From: Phymatolithon calcareum
Taxonomy: Eukaryota > Rhodophyta > Florideophyceae > Hapalidiales
Reading direction: 5' to 3'
DNA: 64,000 nt
NCBI GenBank assembly: GCA_977006965.1
Contig: OZ345366.1
Coordinates: 1,860,001 to 1,924,000 of the forward strand
Part shown: positions 41,470-51,573 of the stretch, piece after piece
How positions within the stretch are numbered: the stretch's first letter is position 1
Layout of the letters: every line of letters starts with the position of its first letter
Program-made: the position numbers and the translations under genes
Notes under the pieces: model-generated
What the model saw: only the letters and a program-made list of their open reading frames with translations
Databases searched by the model: none
What the model was told of the DNA's origin: nothing

Positions 41470-44400
41470 AGTACTGGAGAATCGCAACGATGAATGTAGG
41501 GTATCTTCGCAGACTCCGAAGTACCTACAATGTATGGTGAAAGACCATGGGTCGATGTAATTGGACTTACAGAAACACAGATGAGGACGGAACCACGTAT
41601 CCGGACAGAACTTTTCACAATGAACGCCGCGAGACCAGTACTAGTCACCGCAGAAGGACCTAGATAACAAAGTGACTCAAGGAGAAGGAGCTGGTCCTCT
41701 AGAAACTTCGGAGGAGTCTCTCTAGTGTTTCGAACAGGATGTGGAGCCAAGCTTATTTTTAAATATGCAAGGATACACTTCCAAATCGTCATCGCACAAC
41801 TGGGAAGCTTTAAAAATGTGGTGGTATATATGTCACCAAAGACTACGCGAGGAATGTCTAAAGCTTATCACCAGGCACGCAAGAGGGCAAGCCATCATAT
41901 GCGGCGACTGGAACGCAAGACAAAAGTTATGGGACCGACAAACAAACAGAAGAGGAAACCAAGTCGTAAAGAGAGCAGAAGAGAAAGAATGGGATATACG
42001 TTCCAGCAAGGGCCCCACATTTCAGGCAAAGAAATAAAGCAGCATTATTGAATTCATTGTCACGAAAGGAATAACGACCTCCTCTCCAAATTCACCAGAA
42101 AATGGACAGTGAGTTCACAACACCGACCAGTATGCACACGTCTCAGAAGCCGGTAGGAACTCGACGGTAGCCAGTCCAAGAGACCAGTCAGTGTACGGGA
42201 CTGGGCGGGCACCAAAACTAAAGTCACCACCGAAGATCAAATGCAAACACTTATTCAAGATCTTCAGAGACGACCCACCCCGGAAAAAGTGAAGGATATC
42301 TACAGGAAGATAGTGAATATCGGCTCGAAAACTCGTCAGAAGACGAAACAAGAAAGAGTGCATCTGAATTATCGCGAAGAACTACCCGGAATCATAGCGG
42401 GACTTCAGCACTGCAACACCTCACAGCAGCTGCATCAGTGGTACAAGAAACTGGTGAAGACCTGTTGTGACCCTTGGATGTTAAAAAACGAATTCCCTCG
42501 CTCTAGAAACCGTTTTGGACTACAGAACTGGAAAAACTGGCCCTTAAGCGAAGATAACTATACAAACGAGCTAGAGTAAGCCAATCACCAGAAGAATGGG
42601 GCCGATATCACTAATGCAAGTATCAAGTGAGAAGCAGAGTCAGCCAGGGAAAGAGCGAGCAATATCAGGAATACATCTCTGAGCTCTAAGAGAAAGATGG
42701 TCCAGCGGCGGTGAAGCAGCTGGCCAGGATGAAGAATTAGATAAAAGGGAGAAAAAATCGCATTAAGATGACTGGAAGACCAATGAACCATGAATTATTC
42801 TCAGCGCACATTTCCAGAACTTGCCATAGCACCGAAAAGTGGCAACCTGGCCACAGGAAGTTCCGCTGTCCCGAAGGAATGAAGGAATCAATCGAAACAG
42901 CCATTTGGATGTCCCCAACCGGAAAAGCTCCAGGTATGGACGAGGTCAAGTCTGAAATGCTGAAGCTAGACGCACCCTTGAACGCGGAGGTTCTTACAGC
43001 CCTATGGGAAGCCTGTGGGAGGTGCGCAGACATGCCAATGTACTGGTAGAAAGCCCTGTTTTGTACATATTAACAAGAAGGGACCACACCACGAACCTGA
43101 AAATTATCGCCCAATATCCCTGCTTAGCCATGCAAGGAAAGTTATTGAAACGGCAATCGACAGTATGCTCTGCGAGGCATACCAGCAAAGGCGCGTAGCA
43201 ATACTGGATCTCAAGGCTGCATACGACACCGCCCCAAGAAAACATTTGGTGAACAGAATGAGACAGGTACTGCCACCACAGCTATACGCTATGACAGAAG
43301 CATTCATGACACCGTCCTGGGTATCAACCATCGGAGATACTGATAAGAACTGGTTTCTAGTGGACAGAGTAGTACCACAGGGGTCCCCTCTCAGTCCAAG
43401 TCTATACAAAATCTTCATGGATGCGTTTGCGGAACGTATGGGAGAAGTGCCCAAACATTTGGCCGACGTTCCTTCAATCCTCTTCGCAGATGACGTAATT
43501 CTTCTAGCGAAATAACCCTCTGCTCTGCAGGTATTTCTGGACAAAGCCACTCAATGAGCCCAAGAACGCGGGATGACATGGAACACGAAGCAAAGAAAAA
43601 GCGAGATACTTGAATCGGATGAGACATCGGGCGTGACCTTCCAGCTGGCTAATAAGGCCCTCGCACATGTCCTGGAAGTCACCTACCTCGCATTATGCCT
43701 AGGACCGGAGGGAGGTACAGATACACTGATGCTGCAGTGCCTCAAGAAGGCAAAGACCGCTCTGTAAGAGCTTCATGCAATAGGGGTATTCAAGAAGGGA
43801 ATTGGCATACATAAATGCATCCAGGTATACGAGGCATTAATCTAGCCACGTTGGGAGTACGCTATGCACTTAACCCCGTAAACAAAAACCGTTCAGAGCG
43901 CCGTCAAGGAAATTTGTAGTGCCACAACTCAAAACGAGCCAGCTGGGTCGTAAATCCATTCTACAGACACGAAAAACACGACCAAATGAACAACACGCCG
44001 CAACACTAGGAACTGATTTCGTCGCTCAGTATGGAATGAAACAAAGCAAACTTGTTTCCTAGAATACGGAAATCTCACCACTAACGTCAGAGGTGATGCG
44101 TATGTCAAACAAACGTATCAACGCGTTTCAGATAGAAACGAAGCGTGCAGGAACAGTCCTGGCGGTTCAAGGGTGGATAGTCAGAGGACCCTTACGATCA
44201 CGACTGCCCACACTTCTTGTAAAGAAGATTTTGTGGGGCGATAGCTTACTATTTTGGCAGGATAGTTAGCCTTTTGCCGGTCTGGTCCTTCTGTTCTTTC
44301 TGGCGAGCTTTGTACACGCACGATGCCGTTGAGCCAAGAAAGCTAAGCTTCCCAATGCTATAGCCGCGCTAAACGACTGTCGAAGGGTCCCGAGACCAAG

Positions 44401-46215
44401 GTCTCTACGACGGACCGTTGGCCCCAAGAGGGTCACGACTCCTCAAGAGTTTTGCTCAGATGCGATGTACTTCCACAGGAAGAAGAAAGAACAGACAATC
44501 ACCCGACGGTGATTGCCACGGACGCGCAAGAAAACACGCAAAAGGATCAGTCGTCGTGCGCGTGCAAGGTTCTGTGAGCTACCAAACGGTAAGGAACAAA
44601 GCGGATTAGGTAAGATGAGTTTACTCCAAGATCTGTTACGCAAAGGTAGCTCCCCTTCTCTCCGAGGGCCGCTCGAAGAGAGGCAAGCTCTATATATCTA
44701 CCCAAATGTCTGCTGATCCGGCCCTTCAGGAACTAAGTACTTGGCGGTGGAAGCAAAAATCCAGCACACGCATTTCTATGATCTTATTGCACCATTAGTG
44801 TGCAACGGGCCAATGAGAGGCTGTAGGAACACATACAATGATGCACGATTGCCCAAATACAGTGAGACTTGCGCCACCCTGTTACACACACAGTGCATAT
44901 TTGCATTGATGCGTATCGGTATTGTAAATATTACGCACGAAAAGGTCACTCTTGCAGCATTGGGGTACTTTTCCGGCGTCTACAGCACGGATACGATGCA
45001 AAATTGCGAAAGCTATGCACATATGCATCTGGAAGCTCGCAAGCTACTGAATCACTGCTGATACACTGAGTCTTGACTCGTATTTACCCGAAAAGCAATC
45101 GAAAAACATGCTGAATTAATGGTAATTCCACCTCCAATCCGGTCGCATCTTGCCTCGCATATCTAATAAAATACTAATCTATTGCATGCGAAGTATTTCA
45201 ATGCTTCGATCGAAAATTCCCCAGAAATCAAGGATTACTTTAAACCTTTGATCTGTTTCCGGATCTCGAAAATATGAGCCGGAATCCAGATCTGATTCAC
45301 TAGAATCAATTACTATTTCCTTGTCAATTTCGGGCGGCTCTCTAAAATTGAAGTAATTCGAGTGCTATGAGAATATTGACCGATAGGTGATCCGCTGTAG
45401 ATTTAATGGACCAATTAGAGCGGGCTTTATGCCCGGACTACCGATTTCAGATGAAAAATGTGCATATAAACTCTCTGCACCTCAGCGAAGATGGTGTAAC
45501 AACCTCAACGCTGAGAGCCAACTCAAAAGCAAGTTGTTGTTTTTCTTTCGCTTCCCTCCGAAGCCTCACCCCATCGGCTGTACCCCTTTGGTACCGCAAA
45601 ATTGAACAAACATTTTTCAGACAAGTCTTCGGGCCACTGGCACGAGCAAAGACGGATAGACTTCGTCTACTATGTCGAATCTAAGCTGCTTCCCCCCAAC
45701 GGGAACTATTAGCTTTCAAGATGTTGAGAAGGACTATGGCGAAAGAAGGAAAGTTCCTGGAGGAACCGCCAGAGAGGAGAAACTCAGAAGAAATTCAAGC
45801 AAAAAGCGATGACATCGCAGCGATTGATACCAGAGATCCGTTTGATAAAGCGATGAAGCACAAAACAACGAACCAGTCTGCAGAAGCACTTCGATCAACA
45901 TTCCTGACAAAGGAAGGAGAGAGCCTTGAATCGAAGAAAAAGAGGAAAATTCAGTACGACAAGACAAGAGAGCTCCCTGTAATACTTAAATTTCCACAAC
46001 TGAAACACAAGCAACTGGCGGTTCAGTACGCCTTTGGAAGATTTCCCCAAGTGTCTACAACAATGATGGCAGATAGATTCGGAAACAAACTCAGACAGCA
46101 CATGGAGACCCTGGATCGCAACTTGCCAGCCTATAAACTCAAGGAAGAAGACAGAGCGGCAATTGAGAAGGCACTAAATGACATTTTGCTCTTCAGCAAA
46201 AGCATCATCTAGAGT
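41470..46215 (+). pseudogene. LINE-2 endonuclease-RT remnant
   Basis: Pieces in order: WRIATMNVG (41475), endonuclease ICGDWNARQKLWDRQTNRRG (41900), linker, RT finger and palm (NYRPISLLSHARKVIETAID; LDLKAAYDTAPRKHLVNRMR, 43205; VPQGSPLSPSLYKIFMD; ILFADDVILLAK, 43477), then, after the solo LTR, TFFRQVFGPLARAKTDRLRL and a C-terminal domain ending LNDILLFSKSII (46212). More than ten stops or frame changes. It preserves the C-terminal part that LINE-1 has lost. Confidence 0.85.
43915..45598. mobile_element. Solo LTR inserted in LINE-2
   Basis: 1684 bp bounded by TGTAGTGCC...GGTACCGCA (imperfect inverted ends, TG...CA) and by the 5-bp duplication AAATT (43910-43914, 45599-45603). Removing it restores the LINE-2 frame across VKEI-EQTFFRQVFG exactly. 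It contains a TATATATC near 44691 that could be its promoter, and no recognisable protein. The family is unknown; a long LTR suggests Gypsy or Copia. Confidence 0.75.
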
Positions 46216-46674
46216 ATGCAGAATGAAGAAGACCTGTACTGAAAGAAAAAGCGAAGCCTCGAAAACTGCTACGAAGAGCTATCGAAAACAACCGAGTACA
46301 TGCTAGGGTCTCAGATAGAATACCAAGCATAAGCGTAGAACCGCCCTAGTGAGTGTAGCACTTGAGAAAGCCTTCCCCGTATATTCGTATTACTGTGGGG
46401 CTTTAAAAAATTGCAATAAAAAAACGTGTTCCATCCTGCTCAACATCTCAGAAGCACTTGGAGTTTTCTCGCCACGAAAATTCCCAAACCAGTAAACTAC
46501 GTCTCCACTGCCAAGAAGCGCATTCTATATAAGTTCTACAGCCGATATGTCTACTTGCTGTAAGCTATTTGTGCAGTGGCTGAAGAAAGTGTTATGATAG
46601 GAACTTCAGAACTGAAAATCCTCTCTAACTGAAAACCAACAACCTGTCCCATAACTTTTTGCAGTTACACAGGT

Positions 46675-47073
46675 TTGACTGTATACCCGGTCCGTCGCGC
46701 GCCGCTCACAATATATGCAGACGCAAATTATGCAAGCTGCCAAGATACCGTCAAGTCAGTAAGCGGTATAATACACACCCTCAACAACGCACGGATACAC
46801 TGGACGTCCAAACCGCAAAACACGGTCGCACTCTCCACGTCACAGGCAAAGAACATTTCTGGCTCCACTTCTGTCCATCAAACGCCCTGGCTGCGTAGCG
46901 TGCTTGTAGAGCTGAACCAACTTGCTGCAGAACACACGAAGCTGTGCACGGACAACCAGGCAGTAATCAAAGTCGCTATGAACAATTCGCAAACGCGACG
47001 AAGCAAATACATCGACATCCGATATAATCATATCCAAGACCACGTGCAGAAAAACATAATCGAACCTCACTAA
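46675..47073 (+). pseudogene. Copia-B RNase H, 3' end of pol
   Basis: LTVYPVRRAPLTIYADANYA, SCQDTVKSVSGIIHTLNNAR, IHWTSKPQNTVALSTSQAK and LCTDNQAVIKVAMN are the Copia RNase H motifs (YADANWA, TSKKQ..V.LSTTEAEY, with Glu lost; DNQSAI), then SKYIDIRYNHIQDHV. It has one stop near 47072, after which the frame continues to the LTR. Catalytic acids are partly changed. Confidence 0.85.
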
Positions 47074-47190
47074 ATCCGCAGTCAAGATATGCTGACGGAT
47101 ATCTTAAAAAAACCAGTGAACCGCCCTAACTTCAAAATTCTTACTCTCCCACTGAAGTCATTCCATCCGCCTCCTCTTGACGGAGCGGGC

Positions 47191-47390
47191 TGTTATGATA
47201 GGCGCTAAAGAGCGAAAAAGGACTAGTCTCGAGCAGGCAGATTATTGTCATGGTAAGCGCCACACATAGCAGAAAGTAGGGTATAAAGGCCTAGACCCTC
47301 GGATGAGGAGGAAGCTCGCACCTCATCTCAATTATCATAGAAAAAGCTCTCGACAGATTTCTTTTCTTCACCATCGTCTTTCACGGCGAA
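47191..47390 (+). repeat. Copia-B 3' LTR
   Basis: Starts TGTTATGATAGGCGCTAAAG after a purine-rich GACGGAGCGGGC. Pairs with the 5' LTR at the start and at AGACCCTCGGATGAGGAGG. The end point is set by alignment with 28755 and is uncertain. Confidence 0.65.
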
Positions 47391-49141
47391 TTGAAGCAGA
47401 AAATGAATCCATAGAGCTGCGAACCTGAGCCTCATAGGTAATCAAACCAGTCGAACACAACCGTTTCCCTTCCACCCTCTGGAAGAGGGTTTTTGCAGCT
47501 AGAGCTAGGACGCTAACCCGGGTTACACGGATCTGAGTAAACTATAGAGGCTACAGAGCGTAGCTGCAGAAACGCATCTCCCTTGCATTCTCATAAATGT
47601 TTCTGAGGGCGTTTAAAAACTTCCAAATAAAATATCACAGATGTAGTCAAGAGAAAGTCTCGGGTTCGCATCCCAAGTGTGTCTGTTATCATGAAAAGTC
47701 CGACGCAGTTTTCTCATGCGGGTTTTTCCGTCCTCGATACGAAACGATTACAGCACATATTACGAGGAAAATGAAGACAAGAGTGCTACAGCGCGGTCTA
47801 GAGAAGAGTTCAAAATATCGGGCTGTCCAAGTGGATTCGCGATCGCGGAAGCATTACGCCAGCTCCGGGTGGATTCAAATCGTATTTAGAGTCGCGGGCA
47901 GAGAAGACGGATTGCTTCCCTAGTCAGCTAGCATGAATAAAGTCCAGGAGCATCTTAGAGGCCCCCTAGATGTTGAATAACGTGCACTATTTGTAGCTGA
48001 GGTACACATAATGCCTTTGCAGAATATCTCGGCTATAGTAGGTCAGATATCCTGCAATCGAAAAAGGAAATAAAGAAAGAATATCGCACTGCCGTTCTAA
48101 GAGATAGTTCGCGATAACCCGCTGATTTGAAAGCATCTTTGGGGTGGCAGATTCATCATCGTCATCACGCATACGATTCAACGATTCTCAGCCGCACAAA
48201 AATGTACAATTTCTAGTAGTCTATCGTCCAACACAATGTGCACTTCTTTTGGCAAGTTAATATTCAAAGGCACACAGCGTTACGAATGCATCAGCAAGGC
48301 CTCCTCAGGTGCTACCCTCAACAATGTAGCTCTTCTCTTTTGCTGGTTTTCTGTTCGAACCCCTAGCTCTCAATATGCACTGCATCGACAGTCTACTACA
48401 GTCGCCGTCCTTCAAAAGGATGTCCCGACCTGGAAAGACGTTTGGGTACTCGTGCTAATCGGGAAACTCGTTGCGTTATTTTGTTGTCTTTAAAAGCACA
48501 AGCTTGCGCTTTGCCGCATAACGCATAGGGCGGAAATCTATCTCCTATATATACTATCCCAGCATATGTTTCACATATGGTCGTGCTTTATCAACATGAG
48601 TCCAAGTCCCACTTACCAATGCCAAGATCACAAATTCGAGGTTTAGGATAAACACTCTCAAGATCATAACAATGCAAAAAAATTCGGAGACAGACTAACT
48701 AGCTCTGGATGAGCGACGCTTCACACTCCAATGCCAATGACCAGATTCGGAATAGCATAAATGTATTTTCGACAGCAGTTCGACAAAGATCTTCAAGCAT
48801 AGAAGACCTATTTTATGGAATATGTCAGCCATTTAATCAAGAGGCTATCCAGCAGCTTTCCCCCTTAACATGTGCAGCATGATACAAGTAGCTTTCCTGG
48901 ATCCTCTTCCGTCAATTTCGTCTTCGCTCATGTCTCGCATAGTGACTTGTAGCACAAAGAGCCAAGCCTTCCGGTTCCTTGCTGGAGCAAATAGAAAAAT
49001 CGCTGAATGAGCTGCATTTCTGCGGTTCGTTCAACTCAGCTTCAGTATTTTGAATTGCTTTACCTGCTTATCCATTCGGATTCTTCTATTCTCTTTTTCA
49101 TCCGTTGGTTCCCACTCTCTCATCTGATCGCATGGACACAG
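47391..49141. other. Intergenic with LINE fragment
   Basis: A 108-codon frame at 47597-47923 has no recognised domain. The only identified element is the LINE tail at 48246-48335. Confidence 0.45.
48246..48335 (-). repeat. LINE family 3' end fragment
   Basis: About 90 bp matching the LINE-1 end on the plus strand (ATCAGCAAGGCCTCCTCAGG versus ATCGGCAAGGCTTCCTCTGG, followed by GTGCTACC...TGTAGCTC). Probably a severely 5'-truncated insertion. Confidence 0.6.
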
Positions 49142-51112
49142 TGTCTATGTGACGGGATTTTTTCCTCAATTGAGGGAATGAGAATTATTTAATTTTTGCA
49201 AGCGAAAGCTACTAACTATCAGGCTCGTCGTATGCATCACACTCATGGGTATTTTGAACATGCTTGTGAAACAGTTCCTGCCAATAGAAGCACAACAAAT
49301 ATATAGTGTGGCACTGTTACGCCTATACATGATGAGCATAAGAGGGTCGTCGTCTTGAATTTCCCAATTCTGCAGTTGTTTTGAACAGCACAAGTAGTCA
49401 TCATGATATCCTCAGCCCTCCTTTTCTTTTGCTTGGGAGTTAAGTTGGTTCTAACACCGCCCCCGAATGCAAATGTACGTTCTGCAGCGAACTAAATGTC
49501 GACTAGTAATGCGCGTGGCAAATGTGTTATCGATGAGTTGCTCGGGTAGCACTTAACAATACCTTCGCTGCGCCATGTGCTGCTGACCCTCTGGATGGTC
49601 ACCAGAGAATAAAAGCCATGTTACAATCACACAGATTTCCAGAAGAGTTTAATGACCCGTGTGAACTATAGTCGCACTTGTTGAAGATGCAGCATTATCG
49701 CCTTCTTCCAGTCGCCGAGTGTTGCATCTCTCAGCAGTTCTCCGGCTCGTGACCTCCGTTCCAATGCCAACGGGATATGGACTCATCGACGCAAATGAGG
49801 TCCGACGCAGGAAAAGAGCGCTTCCTGTGGTCAGTTACGGCAGCGACAAATCTTGACCGAGCGACCACCTGTGCGGCGCAGACTACATGTTTCACTTGGT
49901 TTCGCACTGAACGAAATTCACTGGAGGAATTCGGCGAACATCATCCCATTCTTTGAAGAAGAAAGAGTGTGGAGATAATTCTTTGGCCTTGTTGTCCTCC
50001 AAAAATTGCTCTCGGCGCTGAGCTCAACCTTTGCCAAGAGGACGAGTATTCCGAAAATCTTAATCAGCTCTGCCACTGCAGTCTCTTTTGTTCGATTATT
50101 CTCAGCTTAGCGGACTCTCAAGCTTCAAAATTATCGCAGGTGAAGGTGGAGAAACATCTTCATGACGCAATCGTACTTCGTGTGAAGAACAATACCATGA
50201 TTTTCGGATAAGAAATCTCCGATTAGAGTGCGAAGTTTCCAGAACTGAGAGTAAAATCAAACCCTAATGGGTCCTAGAGGTTGGCGCTTGTACCTTGGCT
50301 CCCCATACGCTCGCAGTCAGGCAACGCGACATCAAATTACTCTTGCGATGCTTGGTCCCAAGAGCCGCTCAAGACGAAGGCGAGAGAGCCTGGAAGAGGG
50401 CGTTTTGAGCTTCTGCAGGATTTATCGAGGCTTTTTTTGTCCTTATGAGGAGATTCTCATTGCGACTGTTTAAGATAAACTGGCGTTTCGCGATGAAGGT
50501 GGGCGAGGATGATTACTGTAAGCAGTCCTGGGTGGTACCGCGCTTTGCCAGAGTTGGCTCGGTTCAAGCTGGTGCGCTTCATATATCCCCTGGTGCGCTT
50601 CTGAAATGCCGTCATCAGTGTCCCCTGCCTTGACGCTGAACAGTTTGACAGTCTTAAAGTTAGTCTTCTTCAGAGGATGCCAAACTATGACATATTTTAC
50701 GCGAAGTGTTATGCTCGCGCGATCATTGAGCTTTCCTCGAGTACTTCCTTAACCATACTACTCACCCTTTTTTTACTTGTAAAAAGCTCCTTATTGTCTG
50801 GAGCACTCTTTGAGACCGGTCGCCAATGCTGCCTTTGCGTGCAGGAATGTACAGACCACGCGGGGCCGGACTTTTGCTTGTGGCGTGGCAGGTCTGGTAA
50901 TCCTGGGCGACCACTATATTTTCGTTGCTAGAGCCGAACGAAGCGACTTTAAGGTAGTAGTTGCGGTACTCTTCACGCATTATACAAGTCCGACATTCGA
51001 ATAATGGCGCGAATGATCCGTTCTGCGCTCTTTTTACTAACTTTTTCGAGCTTTTAATTCGCCCCTCACTTGAGGGAAATATCCTCAATTGAGGGGGTTG
51101 AGCACACAGAGA
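49142..51112 (-). mobile_element. PB2: decayed piggyBac-like copy
   Basis: 1971 bp, with the same start (TGTCTATGTGACGGG) and the palindromic CCTCAATTGAGG motifs near both ends as PB1, and CTAG to the right at 51113-51116 (left side ACAG, no longer matching). About 600 bp shorter than PB1, with scattered frame breaks, so it cannot make transposase. Its ends might still be mobilised by PB1 transposase. Confidence 0.85.
49170..50800 (-). pseudogene. PB2 transposase remnant
   Basis: Pieces collinear with PB1 on the minus strand: the Cys-rich tail (49200-49390), the NRCRQE/DMEKK region (near 49630), the region matching ICVDESISRWHWNG (49770-49800), the WFERQ-containing start (near 50270) and the N-terminal basic region (50640-50760). 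The internal part covering the second Asp is deleted. Numerous stops and frameshifts. Confidence 0.7.
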
Positions 51113-51239
51113 CTAGATGAGGTTCTTCATGTTGATCAGGTTTTGAGTCAAAAAGGGGATATGTGTTGATCTATTTTAAAAGCTCCCAAGGCCTCTCTTC
51201 AAGAGTAACGCGGCCGCTTTTTACGATTTTCTAAGCTAA

Positions 51240-51480
51240 CATAGTTTGACTATTCTGATTCGTATTTCTCTCCCAACAAGTGCTCTAGTGAGTCGCTTAC
51301 ATTCATATTCAATTTCAGGACTAATCTTGGATAAAGATAGAATGCGTTGGAGCGCGACCAGCTCAATCACGGCCGTGACACCAAAGTATGCACCTAGTAC
51401 TGATTTTCTCCAAAGAGGTGCTCTGTTGAATATCAGCCGTAGGCATCGCAACCGTGTCGACCTTTCTCTTGCGCGGAGAA
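51240..51480 (-). pseudogene. Unidentified coding remnant A (paralogue at 55050)
   Basis: A frame of 113 codons (51236-51577) overlaps the end of the F-box gene by 4 nt (ATGA). Its middle, NRAPLWRKSVLGAYFGVTAV then IELVALQRILS, is recognisable again, frameshifted, at 55050-55170 (INRVPPWKN...FGLTAVIELVSFQRVLSF). That conservation of frame suggests a real protein family. I do not recognise it; it may be the lost end of an F-box-like gene or of a transposon protein. Confidence 0.35.
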
Positions 51481-51573
51481 CCAACGGTAGATTGTTCGAA
51501 TCAGTTGGTATCTCGATTTGAGCTAGAAAGGCTATGTGCCGCACCTTTCCATGTTCACCGTCAGAAATATAGC

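Larger units (their letters stand above)
40544..46424 (+). mobile_element. LINE-2: decayed LINE of the same family
   Basis: About 5.9 kb including a 1.7-kb solo LTR. Same layout and clearly homologous to LINE-1, but frame-broken throughout, so it is older. Tail GTGGGGCTTT..., then AATAAAAAAA at about 46424. Flanks GTGGATTCCATTCTTCT (40527-40543) and GTGTTCCATCCTGCT (46426-46440) look like a mutated target duplication. It is inserted in Copia-B RT, 0.2 kb from the LINE-1 insertion, in the opposite orientation. Confidence 0.85.
28587..47390 (+). mobile_element. Copia-B: old Copia element carrying nested insertions
   Basis: A degenerate Ty1/Copia element whose parts appear in the right order on the plus strand: LTR 28587, gag 28963, protease to 30338, integrase end and RT start 34066-34987, RT core 40326-40543, RNase H 46675-47070, LTR 47191. 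Its own sequence sums to only about 4 kb, because the middle of integrase is missing. The rest of the 18.8 kb is inserted elements: a Gypsy fragment with a piggyBac-like element in it, a LINE on the minus strand, and a LINE on the plus strand with a solo LTR in it. Element-specific target duplications support the nesting. Confidence 0.85.

Noticed and set aside
46588-46625. TGTTATGATAGG repeats the Copia-B LTR start
   Set aside because: The match stops after 12 bases and continues unlike the LTR, so I treat it as chance or a relic of the RT region.
47655-47690. CGGGTTCGCATCCCA, tRNA T-arm-like
   Set aside because: No acceptor, D or anticodon arm can be built around it.
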